From Kineococcus terrestris (GTDB lineage: Bacteria; Actinomycetota; Actinomycetes; Actinomycetales; Kineococcaceae): a stretch of 64,000 nucleotides of DNA. The notes beneath the pieces were generated by a model that did no database searches, was not told where the DNA came from, and worked only from the letters and a program-made list of their open reading frames with translations. Positions 18,605-27,049 of this stretch are shown piece by piece; the first letter of the stretch is position 1, and each line of letters begins with the position of its first letter. The stretch lies in assembly GCF_041020765.1 (NCBI RefSeq), contig NZ_JBEUEJ010000012.1, one strand, 5' to 3'. The position numbers were made by a program, and so were the translations under genes.

Positions 18605-19582
18605 TCAGGGGCGGACGGCGCCCGCCGGCTCGCCGAGGCCGTCGCGCTCGACACCGGCCGCCGGCTCCGTCGTCCCCGTCGTCCCCGTCGTGACGGGCTC
18701 GCGCTCGGCCAGCCAGCGCCGGGTGTCCTCAGCGACGGCCTCCCAGTAGTCCGGGCGGCCCGCCGGGTGCGGCGCCAGCCAGCCCGTCTCCGCGTGCGTG
18801 CACACCGCGGGGTCGGCCGCCGTCAGGACGCGGCGGCGCGAGGGCCGGCGCAGCGCCCGCAGGTCGACCGCCGCGCGCAGGACCGCCAGGTAGGCCCAGC
18901 GCGCCGCGCGCTTCGGCAGCGGGGAGCCGGGCACGGGGTGGTGCACCACCAGGTCGCGCAGCGAGAAGCGGGGCACGCCCTGCAGCGTCAGGCACGTCGT
19001 GAGGTCGAAGTCCCCGCCCGACAGGCAGCACAGCACCATCAGCCGGTGGTCCTGGCGCAGCGCGCCCAGGCGCGCGGCGAACGTGCTGGTGGTGCTCTCG
19101 TGCGGCACCCAGCGCACCACGGACTCCGGCACGTGCGACTCCCCGCGGTTCGCGCGTGGCGGGCGGCGGCCGTCGAGGTCGTCGTGGGTGCCGGTGCCGT
19201 AGGGCGCCCAGTACTCGCTGCGGCGCCGCTCCGCGGCCGCGACCAGCGAGCGCAGCGCGTCCGGGCGCCACAGGTAGTCGTCCTCGGCCAGCAGCACGAC
19301 GTCGTCGTCGTCCCAGTCCGAGCGGCGGGCCAGGTCCAGGGCCCGCAGGTAGCTGCGGCGGTTGCTGCCGCCGCGGAAGGTGACGACGCGCCCGCCGGCG
19401 CGCATCAGGTCCAGCCGGTCCGGGGTCGGCTCGCCGTCGCTGAGGTGGACCACGTCCACGGGGACGCCGGCCTCCTCGACGGCGCGGACGAAGGAGGCCA
19501 GCGCGAGGCGCTTGGAGTACCAGTCCGGCCGGCCCTTGGCGTTCTCCCCGCCGTGCGAGCGGTAGACGACGTGCAGCTCCAC
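18605..19582 (-). CDS. putative glycosyltransferase (GT-A like)
   Basis: A 325-residue soluble protein. The N-terminal half looks like a nucleotide-sugar-binding GT-A fold: beta-strand LHVVYRSHGG, an alpha/beta stretch, then VVLLAEDDYLW at ~95-105, where the acidic EDD resembles a metal-binding DXD motif. HPVPGSP and the Trp/Arg-rich C-terminal half could form the acceptor side. The last ~25 residues are Thr/Gly/Glu low complexity. It is convergent with the rhomboid gene. The acceptor and sugar are unknown, and I am not certain of the family. Confidence 0.5.
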   Translation of the reverse strand: MELHVVYRSHGGENAKGRPDWYSKRLALASFVRAVEEAGVPVDVVHLSDGEPTPDRLDLMRAGGRVVTFRGGSNRRSYLRALDLARRSDWDDDDVVLLAEDDYLWRPDALRSLVAAAERRRSEYWAPYGTGTHDDLDGRRPPRANRGESHVPESVVRWVPHESTTSTFAARLGALRQDHRLMVLCCLSGGDFDLTTCLTLQGVPRFSLRDLVVHHPVPGSPLPKRAARWAYLAVLRAAVDLRALRRPSRRRVLTAADPAVCTHAETGWLAPHPAGRPDYWEAVAEDTRRWLAEREPVTTGTTGTTEPAAGVERDGLGEPAGAVRP

Positions 19583-19743
19583 CGGGACTCCCGCCTGTCG
19601 TGACAGGTCACGCTCGGTGACCGGGGACGGGACCCGACACTACCCTGACGTGACGTCAGGGGAGGGCGCTCGCGTCACCCGGACGGCCCCCGCCGGGGGA
19701 CGGGCCCACCCGGTCGCGGACGACCGGCACGGGCGGCGTCGCG

Positions 19744-20115
19744 TCAGCGCCAGCGCGTGGTCATCGCGAAGCCGACCAGCACGAGGCCGAAGCCGGCGAC
19801 GAGGTTCCAGTTGCCGATGTCCGGGACCGGGTACTGCGCCTGCGTCAGGTAGAAGACGACGATCCACACCAGGCCCAGCAGCATCAGCCCGAGCATCACC
19901 CAGATCCACCAGCGCGGGGTCAGCCGGTTGCGGGCCGCGAGCGCGCGGTCGCTGCCGTCGTCGACGACCTCCTCGCGGCGCCGCTCGCGCCGGGAGGGCT
20001 TCCTCGCCCCGTCCGCCGCGGCGGGGGAGGCCCCGCCCGCCGGGGTCGTGGCCGCGTCCGCCCCGTCCGTCGTCGCGTCGCGCTGCTTCCTGCGGCGCAG
20101 CGGGGAGTCGGGCAC
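19744..20115 (-). CDS. crgA: cell division protein CrgA
   Basis: A 123-residue membrane protein that interacts with FtsZ and peptidoglycan enzymes in actinomycete septation. The C-terminal ~70 residues match CrgA: NRLTPRWWIWVMLGLMLLG, a first membrane helix, then YPVPDIGNWNLVAGFGLVLVGFAMTTRWR with the second helix. CrgA is usually 85-95 residues, so here the N-terminus is extended by ~30 disordered, basic residues. GTG start preceded by GGAGG (CGGAGGTGCCCC). It is divergent from the DUF881 gene, the conserved gene order near pknB. Confidence 0.93.
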   Translation of the reverse strand: MPDSPLRRRKQRDATTDGADAATTPAGGASPAAADGARKPSRRERRREEVVDDGSDRALAARNRLTPRWWIWVMLGLMLLGLVWIVVFYLTQAQYPVPDIGNWNLVAGFGLVLVGFAMTTRWR

Positions 20116-20306
20116 GGGGCACCTCCGGGGTCGGCTCGTCTCGCCGGCCCGTCTGGTCGGCCGGGTCGTCGACACTGGTTAGCGTAGTCGGAGGGCGGTC
20201 GGTCACCGGTCGTGCGGTGGACGCTGCGCCGACCGGTGGTGACGCCGAGCAACGACCTGGACGAGCGTGACGAGTCCCCGGGGGGGACGGGCGGGAGGAG
20301 GACCTG

Positions 20307-21056
20307 GTGCGGCGACCGTCCCCGCGTCCCCCGCGCAGGCGCGCCGGCAGCCGCCTCGCGGTCGGCGCCGTCTTCGCGGCCGCCGGTCTGCTGTTCGCCA
20401 CCAGCGCCGTCACCTCCGGCGGGGACGACCTGCGCTCGGACACCCAGGACCTCGGCGCCCTCGTGCGCGAGCGCTCGCGGGCGGTGGAGGACGGCTCGGC
20501 GCAGGTGGCGCGGCTGCGCGCGGAGGTGGAGCGGCTCAGCGCTGGCGCCGGCGCGGCCCCCGCCGGTGAAGCGCTCACCGACCCGCTGGCCGACCCCGCC
20601 CTCGGCGCCGCCTCCGGCGCGCTGCCCGTCGAGGGACCGGGCGTCGCGGTCGTCCTCGACGACGCCCCGACCACCGTGCCGCGCCCGGCCGGCGCCGCCC
20701 CCGACGACCTCGTCGTGCACCAGCAGGACGTCGAGGCCGTCGTCAACGCGCTGTGGTCCGCGGGCGCGGAGGCCGTGCAGGTGATGGACCAGCGGCTCGT
20801 GTCCACCTCGGCGGTCCGGTGCGTGGGCAGCGTCCTCGTCCTGCAGGGCCGCACCTACTCCCCGCCCTACCGCATCGCCGCGATCGGCGACCCGGCCGCG
20901 CTGAGCGCGGCGCTGGAGACCAGCCCCGCCGTCGCCGTGTACCGGCAGTACGTCGCCGCCTACGGCCTCGGCTACGAGGTCAGCACCGACGGCGCGCTGC
21001 GCTTCGAGGCCTACGACGGCCCGCTGGGCCTCGAGCACGCCCGGGCCACCGCGTGA
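20307..21056 (+). CDS. DUF881 domain membrane-anchored protein
   Basis: A 249-residue protein with a basic N-terminus, one membrane anchor (LAVGAVFAAAGLLFATSA, ~18-36) and a coiled-coil stretch (~45-80). The DUF881 domain (~100-245) has GPGVAVVLDDAP, LWSAGAEAVQVMDQRLVSTSAVRCVG and PPYRIAAIGDP. DUF881 proteins lie next to crgA in many actinomycetes, and their role in division is presumed, not shown. The GTG start has GGGAGGAGG upstream. The stop codon abuts the sortase gene. Confidence 0.9.
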   Translation: MRRPSPRPPRRRAGSRLAVGAVFAAAGLLFATSAVTSGGDDLRSDTQDLGALVRERSRAVEDGSAQVARLRAEVERLSAGAGAAPAGEALTDPLADPALGAASGALPVEGPGVAVVLDDAPTTVPRPAGAAPDDLVVHQQDVEAVVNALWSAGAEAVQVMDQRLVSTSAVRCVGSVLVLQGRTYSPPYRIAAIGDPAALSAALETSPAVAVYRQYVAAYGLGYEVSTDGALRFEAYDGPLGLEHARATA

Positions 21057-21067
21057 GGGGGCGCGAG

Positions 21068-21766
21068 GTGCTGCGCCGGGCCACCGGGGTCGTCGGGGAG
21101 CTGCTCGTGACCGCCGGTGTGCTCACGCTGCTGTTCGTCGCCTGGCAGCTGTGGTGGACCGACCTGTCCAGCGGCCGCGCGCAGGCCGCCACGGTCGCCT
21201 CCCTGGAGGAGCGCTGGACCACCGGCGACGCCCCCGCGCCGGCGCAGCCCGCCCAGCCCGAGCCCGACCCGGCGCCCGACCTCGTCGTGGCGCCGCCGGC
21301 GGGGGAGGCCTTCGCCGTCCTGTACGTGCCGCGCTTCGGCGCCGACTACGCCGTGCCCGTCGTCGAGGGCACCGGCACCGAGGAGCTGAAGGACGGCGTC
21401 GGCCACTACGAGGAGACCGCCATGCCCGGCGTGGTCGGCAACTTCGCCCTGGCCGGGCACCGCGTCACCTACGGCAAGCCGTTCCACCTCGTCGCCGACC
21501 TGCAGGAGGGCGACGCCGTCATCGTGGGCACCGCGACCCAGTGGTTCACCTACCGGGTGCGCTCGTGGGACGTGGTGCGGCCCCAGCAGGTGTCCGTCAT
21601 CGCCCCCGTGCCCGACCGGCCCGGCGAGGAGCCCACGCAGGCGTGGCTGACGATGACGGCCTGCCACCCCATGCACTCCGCGCGCGAGCGGTACGTCGTG
21701 CACGCGCTGCTGGAGTCGGTGCGGGACCGCTCGGCGGGCGACCCGCCGGCGCTGGCGGCGGGCTGA
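21068..21766 (+). CDS. srtE: class E sortase
   Basis: A 232-residue transpeptidase that anchors or processes surface proteins. N-terminal membrane helix (ELLVTAGVLTLLFVAWQLWW), then a Pro-rich linker, then the sortase barrel from ~70. The catalytic triad fits His131 (ALAGHRVTYG), Cys199 (TMTACHPMHSA) and Arg206 or Arg208 (SARERYVV). I chose GTG 21068 because GAGGGGG lies six bases upstream. GTG 21053, overlapping the preceding stop as GTGA, would add five residues. No LPXTG/LAXTG substrate gene was recognised in the window. Confidence 0.9.
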   Translation: MLRRATGVVGELLVTAGVLTLLFVAWQLWWTDLSSGRAQAATVASLEERWTTGDAPAPAQPAQPEPDPAPDLVVAPPAGEAFAVLYVPRFGADYAVPVVEGTGTEELKDGVGHYEETAMPGVVGNFALAGHRVTYGKPFHLVADLQEGDAVIVGTATQWFTYRVRSWDVVRPQQVSVIAPVPDRPGEEPTQAWLTMTACHPMHSARERYVVHALLESVRDRSAGDPPALAAG

Positions 21767-21777
21767 GGGGGGCGGAC

Positions 21778-21939
21778 GTGTACGCGTGGTGGTGGCGCCT
21801 CCTGCCCGGGCCGTGGTGGCTGCGGGCGCTGGTCAGCCTGCTCGTGGCGGCCGCCGTGGTCGCGCTCTGCTTCACCGTGGTCTTCCCGCTCGTCGCCGAC
21901 CGCCTGGCGATCAACGACGGCACCGTCGACGGTCCCTGA
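21778..21939 (+). CDS. small single-pass membrane protein
   Basis: A 53-residue protein starting VYAWWWRLLPGPWWLRALV, with one membrane helix (LVSLLVAAAVVALCFTVVFPLV) and a short acidic tail DRLAINDGTVDGP. GTG start, 11 bases after the sortase stop, with GAGGGGGGCGG upstream. Small proteins of this Trp-rich type accompany the sortase/crgA group in other actinomycetes. The function is unknown. Confidence 0.75.
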   Translation: MYAWWWRLLPGPWWLRALVSLLVAAAVVALCFTVVFPLVADRLAINDGTVDGP

Positions 21940-22028
21940 CCCGCCCGGGTGAGCCGCGGACCGTCCCGGCGGGCCGCGCGCGGCCGCGGCTGCGACGATC
22001 AGGGTCAGCCGAGCGACCGGAGGACGCG

Positions 22029-22604
22029 ATGTCGACGCCGTCGAACGACCAGGACCCGCGGGACGGGTACGGCCAGCAGGGCGGGTACGGGCAGCAGGGC
22101 GGGTACGGGCAGCAGCCCGGCTACGGGCAGCAGGGGCAGCCCGGGTACGGCCAGCAGGGCTACGGCCAGCAGGGCTACGGCCAGCAGTACGGCGGCCAGC
22201 CCGGGGGGTACGGCAACGAGACGTACGGCGCCCCGCCGCGCAACGGCCTGGGCGTCGCCGCGCTCGTCCTGGGCGTGCTGGCGATCCTGCTGTGCTGGGT
22301 CCCGCTGCTGAACTTCGTCGGCATCCTCCTGGGGATCGCGGCGATCGTCACGGGCGTCGTCGCCACGCGCCGGGTGCGGGCCGGGCAGGCCACCAACCGC
22401 GGGGTCGCCCGGGCCGGGCTGATCACCGGTGTCATCGGCACGGTGCTGTGCGTGGGCATCGCCATCGCGTACGTCTTCCTGGGCAACTGGCTGGTCAACA
22501 ACACCGGTGACTACCAGGCGTGCGTCGAGCAGGCGCAGACGCAGGAGGAGGTCAACGCCTGCCAGCAGCTGCTGCAGGACTCGATCGAGGACCGCCTCAG
22601 CTGA
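22029..22604 (+). CDS. DUF4190 membrane protein with GYGQQ low-complexity N-terminus
   Basis: A 191-residue protein. Residues 13-60 are nine or so GYGQQ/GYGQQG repeats, a Tyr/Gln/Gly-rich, prion-like stretch. Residues ~72-160 hold the DUF4190 pattern: two helices (LGVAALVLGVLAILLCWVPLL and a second beginning LITGVIGTVLCVGIAIAYVF) around GIAAIVTGVVATRRVRAGQATNRG. A short C-terminal tail has two Cys (ACVEQ, ACQQL). ATG start with CGGAGG six bases upstream. It is probably envelope-associated; the function is not established. Confidence 0.85.
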   Translation: MSTPSNDQDPRDGYGQQGGYGQQGGYGQQPGYGQQGQPGYGQQGYGQQGYGQQYGGQPGGYGNETYGAPPRNGLGVAALVLGVLAILLCWVPLLNFVGILLGIAAIVTGVVATRRVRAGQATNRGVARAGLITGVIGTVLCVGIAIAYVFLGNWLVNNTGDYQACVEQAQTQEEVNACQQLLQDSIEDRLS

Positions 22605-22705
22605 GGTGGGCCCGCGCTGAGCGGCCTGTGAAGACCTCGCGCGCACCCGGCCGGAGCTGACGCCTCGGCACCGGCGGGACGCGCGCGGTCTCGTATCGTC
22701 GCGGA

Positions 22706-24247
22706 GTGCCCACCTCCACCGGCCCCCGGCAGCGGCCCGACCTGCCCGGCGCCGGTCTGACCCCCCGCGGCCGGCACGCCAGCCACCAGCACGGCACGGC
22801 GTTCCGCGTCCTGCGGGTCCTGGGCATCGGCGTCCTGGCGCTCAGCCTCGTCGCCGTCGGCGGCGGCGTGTTCGCCTGGTACCGGCTGCAGGGCAACATC
22901 ACCGCCCAGGACATCACCGGCGCCCTCGGCGAGCGCCCCGCCGACGAGTCGACGGCGGACCCGACGACCGGCAACGACGCCGTGAACATCCTCGTCATGG
23001 GCAGCGACACCCGCGAGCTCGCCGACGGCACCGGCGACCGCTACGCCGGGGACGGCGACGTCGAGGGGGCCCGCTCGGACACCACCGTCCTCGTGCACCT
23101 GGCCGCCGACCGCCGCAGCGCCACCCTGGTGAGCATCCCCCGCGACTCGGTGGTGCAGATCCCCCCGTGCGAGGGCGACGACGGCACGACCGTGCCCGCC
23201 GAGCGGGGCATGTTCAACGCCGCGTTCACCCGCGGCGGTGCCGCCTGCACCGTGAGGACCGTCGAGTCGCTGACCGGCGTGTACGTCGACCACTACGCCG
23301 TCGTCGACTTCGGCGGCTTCCGCTCGATGGTCGACGCGCTGGGCGGGGTGACGGTGTGCACGCCGCGCGACATCGACGACCCCGACTCCGCGCTGACGCT
23401 GACCGCGGGCACGCACCACGTCGACGGGGAGACGGCGCTGGCCTACGCGCGGGTGCGGCACATCGGCGACGGCTCGGACCTGTCGCGCATCAACCGCCAG
23501 CAGGCGCTGATGTCGTCGATGGTGCAGGAGGTGACGAGCTCGCAGATGCTGCTGCGCCCGGACCGCCTGTACTCCTTCCTCGACGCGGCGACGAAGTCGG
23601 TGACCACCGACCGGGAGCTGTCGAGGCTCTCGGAGGTCGTGGGGCTGGCGCAGAGCCTGCAGAAGATGCCGCCGGGCGGGGTGCAGTTCCTCACCGTGCC
23701 CAACGAGCCGTACCCGGCGAACCCGGCGCGCGTGCAGTGGACGGCCGCGGCCGACGAGCTGTGGGAGCGCGTGCGCACCGACACGATCGGCGTAACCACG
23801 GAGCAGGACGAGCCGACGGCCACCCCCACCGCGGAGCCCTCGGAGTCCTCGGCGCTGACGGTCCCGCCGGACCGGATCGCCGTGCAGGTGCTCAACGTGG
23901 GCGCCCCGGCGGGGTCGGCCGGCGCGGTGGCCGAGGCGCTCGCGGCGCAGGGCTTCCAGGTCACCGGGACGGGCGACGCGGAGGCGACGTCGGCGGCCGG
24001 GGACGTCCTCGTGCGCCACGGCGCGGACCGCCAGGACAGCGCCGCGACGCTGGCCGCGGCCCTCGGCGGGGCGAGGACGCAGCTGGACGCGGGCCTGGGC
24101 CGTTCGCTGGTCGTGGAGCTGCGCGCCGCGGTGCCCGTGACGGACGTGCGCGCCCGGGTGACGGGCGGGGCGACGGCGGCCCCGGCGGTGCCCGCGCCGG
24201 AGGAGACGTTCACCGGCCGCGTCGCCACCGACGACATCTGCGCCTGA
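22706..24247 (+). CDS. LytR-CpsA-Psr (LCP) family cell-wall ligase with LytR_C domain
   Basis: A 513-residue membrane-anchored enzyme. The N-terminal cytoplasmic segment precedes a membrane helix (~36-60). The LCP domain (~95-270) shows NILVMGSDTR, the arginines in LVSIPRDSVVQIP, DHYAVVDFGGF and the late motif YARVRHIGDGSDLSRINRQQ. A LytR_C domain follows at ~390-480 (IAVQVLNVGAPAGSAG). LCP proteins transfer polyprenyl-linked glycopolymers such as arabinogalactan or teichoic acid to peptidoglycan. GTG start. It stands alone and ends ahead of a palindromic repeat. Confidence 0.93.
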   Translation: MPTSTGPRQRPDLPGAGLTPRGRHASHQHGTAFRVLRVLGIGVLALSLVAVGGGVFAWYRLQGNITAQDITGALGERPADESTADPTTGNDAVNILVMGSDTRELADGTGDRYAGDGDVEGARSDTTVLVHLAADRRSATLVSIPRDSVVQIPPCEGDDGTTVPAERGMFNAAFTRGGAACTVRTVESLTGVYVDHYAVVDFGGFRSMVDALGGVTVCTPRDIDDPDSALTLTAGTHHVDGETALAYARVRHIGDGSDLSRINRQQALMSSMVQEVTSSQMLLRPDRLYSFLDAATKSVTTDRELSRLSEVVGLAQSLQKMPPGGVQFLTVPNEPYPANPARVQWTAAADELWERVRTDTIGVTTEQDEPTATPTAEPSESSALTVPPDRIAVQVLNVGAPAGSAGAVAEALAAQGFQVTGTGDAEATSAAGDVLVRHGADRQDSAATLAAALGGARTQLDAGLGRSLVVELRAAVPVTDVRARVTGGATAAPAVPAPEETFTGRVATDDICA

Positions 24248-24317
24248 CCCGCCCCCGACCCCGACCCCGGCCCGGCTCTCGGCTGCTCCCCGTGCCCGTC
24301 GCTCCACCCGCCCTCTC

Positions 24318-24391
24318 GGTGATCATGGATAGTCCAACGCTCACTCATCCATGATCACCGTGATCTCGCTGGGAGACCCTGCAAGATCACG
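24318..24391 (-). repeat. 74-bp double-hairpin palindromic repeat, copy A
   Basis: Read on the minus strand it starts CGTGATCTTGCAGGGTCTCC and contains two adjacent imperfect hairpins: CGTGATCTTGCAGGG/CCCAGCGAGATCACG, then TGATCATGGAT/ATCCATGATCA. It has the same length and layout as copies at 57955-58028 and 58886-58959. It lies between the convergent LCP and oxidoreductase genes. Confidence 0.85.
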
Positions 24392-24419
24392 GAAGGGGGT
24401 CGGGGGTCGGGGGTGGGGG

Positions 24420-25427
24420 TCAGGGGAGGGGCTCGACGCGGACGGGGACGCCCGTGGCCAGGGACTCCTGGGCGGCGTCGGCCACCCGCGAGGCGGCCAC
24501 GGCGTCCTCGGGCGTGCACAGCTCGCCCTCGACCCCGCGCACGAGGTCGGCGAAGGCGGCGACCTCGGCGCGGTAGGCATCGGCGAAGCGCTCGGCGAAC
24601 GTCAGGTGGGGCGGGCCGGCGGGGAAGGTCACGCCCGGCTCGGCCGAGCGCAGCGCGGCCCGCTCGTCCAGGCCGACGAGCAGGGTGGCGCGCGAGCCCT
24701 GCAGCTCCAGGCGCACGTCGTGGCCGCCGCCGTTGTAGCGGGAGGCGCTGACGACGGCGAGCGTGCCGTCGTCGAGCGTGCACACGGCCAGGGCGGAGTC
24801 CACGTCGCCGACGGCGCCGATGGCCGGGTCGCCGTTGTTGCTGCCGCGCGCGGACACCTCGACGACCTCGCGGCCGGTGATCCAGCGGATGACGTCGAAG
24901 TCGTGGACGCTGCAGTCGCGGAACAGCCCGCCGGAGGTGGCGATGAAGGCGACCGGCGGCGGGGTGACGTCGCAGGTCACGGCCCGGACGGCGTGCAGCC
25001 AGCCGAGCTCCCCGGCGGCGTGGGCGCGCTTGGCCTCCAGGTACCCGGCGTCGTAGCGGCGCTGGTGGCCGATGCGCACGACGCCGCCGCGGGCGGCGAC
25101 CCGCTCCAGGACCGGCAGGGACAGGGCGACGTCGGGCGCGACGGGCTTCTCGCACAGCACGGGCACGCCGGCGTCGACGCCGGCGAGGATCAGCTCGGGG
25201 TGCTGGGCGGTGCCGGTGGCCACGACCAGACCGTCGATGCCCGCGGCGAGCAGGGCGGCGGTGTCGGGCGCGGCGTCGCAGCCGAGCTCGTCGGCCACCG
25301 CGCGGGCCCGGTCGGCGTCCACGTCGGCCACCGTCAGGCGCCCCACGCCGGGGGTGGTGACGAGGTTGCGCGCGTGCATCACGCCGATGCGGCCGACGCC
25401 GGCGAGGCCGAGGTGCAGGTCGGACAC
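24420..25427 (-). CDS. Gfo/Idh/MocA family oxidoreductase, inositol 2-dehydrogenase-like
   Basis: A 335-residue NAD(P)-dependent dehydrogenase. The Rossmann motif GLAGVGRIGVMHARN lies at residues 6-20, the signature CEKPVAPD at ~91-98, and DCSVHDFDVIRWI, the family's catalytic His/Asp region, near 170. Length and GVGRIG...HARN most resemble IolG, which oxidises myo-inositol to scyllo-inosose, but no other iol genes are nearby. GTG start with AGGAGGA. It is divergent from a LacI regulator with an 18-bp palindrome between them, so it is likely repressed by it until its sugar or polyol is present. Confidence 0.85.
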   Translation of the reverse strand: MSDLHLGLAGVGRIGVMHARNLVTTPGVGRLTVADVDADRARAVADELGCDAAPDTAALLAAGIDGLVVATGTAQHPELILAGVDAGVPVLCEKPVAPDVALSLPVLERVAARGGVVRIGHQRRYDAGYLEAKRAHAAGELGWLHAVRAVTCDVTPPPVAFIATSGGLFRDCSVHDFDVIRWITGREVVEVSARGSNNGDPAIGAVGDVDSALAVCTLDDGTLAVVSASRYNGGGHDVRLELQGSRATLLVGLDERAALRSAEPGVTFPAGPPHLTFAERFADAYRAEVAAFADLVRGVEGELCTPEDAVAASRVADAAQESLATGVPVRVEPLP

Positions 25428-25452
25428 GGATCCTCCTGAGTCGTCGTCGAGT

Positions 25453-25470
25453 CGTTGGACCGGTCCAACG
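25453..25470. promoter_or_regulatory. LacI-type operator
   Basis: CGTTGGACCGGTCCAACG is a perfect 18-bp palindrome with a central CG, the usual form for LacI/GalR-family sites. It sits between the divergent oxidoreductase (start 25427) and LacI gene (start 25541), so one repressor dimer could control both. Confidence 0.8.
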
Positions 25471-25540
25471 CAGGTACGGTCCGGTCCGGGAGGCCCCGGT
25501 GTCAAGCCGGTGCCGCGGACGAGGTGGAGGAGGTGAGCGG

Positions 25541-26527
25541 GTGGGCCGTCCGACGATCCGCAGCGTGGCAGCTCGCGCCGGGGTGTCCAAGTCGCTCGTC
25601 TCGCTCGTGCTGCAGGGCTCCCCGCGCGTCAGCGAGGAGCGCCGCCGCGCCGTCCTGCGGGCCGTCGAGGACCTCGGCTACCGCCCCGACCCGGCCGCCC
25701 GCAGCCTCGCCGAGCGCCGCACCCGCACCGTCGGCCTCGTCGTCGACGACCTGCGCAACCCGTGGTTCGTCGACCTGCTCGACGGTCTGCGCCCCGTGCT
25801 GGCCGCCGCCGACCTGCGCCCCGTCCTCGCCGACAGCCACCGCGAGCCGGACGCCGCCCGCACCCTGGCCCTGCTGCGCGTGGACGGTCTCGTCGTCGTC
25901 GGCACGCCCTCGGACCCCGCGGCCGTCGACGAGGTCGCCGCGAGCGTGCCGACCGTCCTGGCCGGCACCCGCGAGGTGGTCACCGCCCCCGCCGACCTCG
26001 TCGCCGACGACGGGGAGGCCGGGGTCGCCGCCGCCGTGGACCACCTGCTGGCGCTGGGCCACCGCCACCTCGGGCACGTCGCGGGCTCCGGGGCCGTCGG
26101 CCGGCTGCGCCGCGACGCCTTCACCGCGCGGGTGCGCGCGGCCGGTGCGCGCGCCGACGTCGTCGAGGCCGACATGACCGAGGAGGCCGGCTACCGCGCC
26201 GGGCGCGAGCTGCTCGCGCGCGCCGAGCGGCCCACCGCCGTCCTGGCCGCCAACGACCTGTCGGCCGTGGGCGTGCTCGCGGCCGCCGACGCGGCGGGGC
26301 TGTCCGTGCCCGGCGACGTGTCGGTCGCCGGCTACGACGACACCTCGCTGGCCCGGCTGCGGGCGGTGTCGCTGACCAGCGTGGACAACGCCGCCCGCAC
26401 GGTCGGCGCCCTGGCCGGGGAGCTGCTGCTGGCCCGCACGGCGGACCCGGCGCGCCCGTCCTCCACCCGGCTGGTGCCGCCGCGGCTGGTGGTGCGCCGC
26501 AGCACCGCGCCCCCGCCCGCGCGCTGA
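25541..26527 (+). CDS. LacI family transcriptional regulator
   Basis: A 328-residue repressor. The N-terminal helix-turn-helix and hinge read RPTIRSVAARAGVSKSLVS, then SEERRRAVLRAVEDLGYRPD. The rest is a periplasmic-binding-protein-like sensor domain (VGLVVDDLRNPWF, DGLVVVGTP, AVLAANDLSAVGVL, PGDVSVAGYDD). I chose GTG 25541, which has GGAGGAGG upstream and begins right at the HTH. The effector is presumably the substrate of the neighbouring inositol-dehydrogenase-like enzyme. Confidence 0.94.
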   Translation: MGRPTIRSVAARAGVSKSLVSLVLQGSPRVSEERRRAVLRAVEDLGYRPDPAARSLAERRTRTVGLVVDDLRNPWFVDLLDGLRPVLAAADLRPVLADSHREPDAARTLALLRVDGLVVVGTPSDPAAVDEVAASVPTVLAGTREVVTAPADLVADDGEAGVAAAVDHLLALGHRHLGHVAGSGAVGRLRRDAFTARVRAAGARADVVEADMTEEAGYRAGRELLARAERPTAVLAANDLSAVGVLAAADAAGLSVPGDVSVAGYDDTSLARLRAVSLTSVDNAARTVGALAGELLLARTADPARPSSTRLVPPRLVVRRSTAPPPAR

Positions 26528-26547
26528 CGGACCGGGAGGATGGGCGG

Positions 26548-26946
26548 GTGCCCGACGCCCCGAGCGGTCCCTGCCCGTGCTCCTCCGGCGAGGCGTACCC
26601 CGCCTGCTGCGGCCGCTGGCACGCCGGTGAGCCCGCGCCCACCGCGGAGGCCCTGATGCGCTCGCGGTACACGGCGTTCGTCCTGCGCGACGCGTCGTAC
26701 CTGCTCACGACGTGGGACCCGGCGACCCGCCCGGACGACCTGGAGCTGGACGACGACGTGCGCTGGCTGCGCCTGCTCGTGCTGGGCACCACGGGCGGCG
26801 GCCCGTTCGACGACGAGGGGACCGTCGCGTTCGAGGCGCACCACCGCCGCGGCGGCGAGCGCGCGGTGCTGCGCGAGGACTCGGAGTTCCGGCGGGCGCG
26901 CGACCCGCGACACGGCCGGGTCTGGCGCTACGTCGGCCCGCGGTGA
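26548..26946 (+). CDS. YchJ family SEC-C motif protein
   Basis: A 132-residue protein of the YchJ/UPF0225 family. The N-terminal SEC-C metal-binding motif is CPCSSGEAYPACCGRWH. YchJ's SRYTAFVL and ATRPDDLELD follow, then an NTF2-like beta core (VAFEAHHRR, VLREDSEFRR, RVWRYVGPR). The SEC-C cysteines probably bind zinc. The role is unknown. GTG start with GGGAGGA upstream, 20 bases after the LacI gene. Confidence 0.9.
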   Translation: MPDAPSGPCPCSSGEAYPACCGRWHAGEPAPTAEALMRSRYTAFVLRDASYLLTTWDPATRPDDLELDDDVRWLRLLVLGTTGGGPFDDEGTVAFEAHHRRGGERAVLREDSEFRRARDPRHGRVWRYVGPR

Positions 26947-27049
26947 ACGATCGGGGGACCAGGTGCTGCCCCGACGACGAGGCGTGAAGCTCCTCGCCGA
27001 TGGGTAGGTCCCTGGTGACCCACCGTGATCTCGCGAGGGAGGCACCACC

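Noticed and set aside
27021..27040. CACCGTGATCTCGCGAGGGA resembles part of palindromic repeat A
   Set aside because: Only ~14 bases match exactly and the rest of the 74-bp element is absent. It overlaps a ribosome site for the next gene, so I treat it as chance or a remnant at best.
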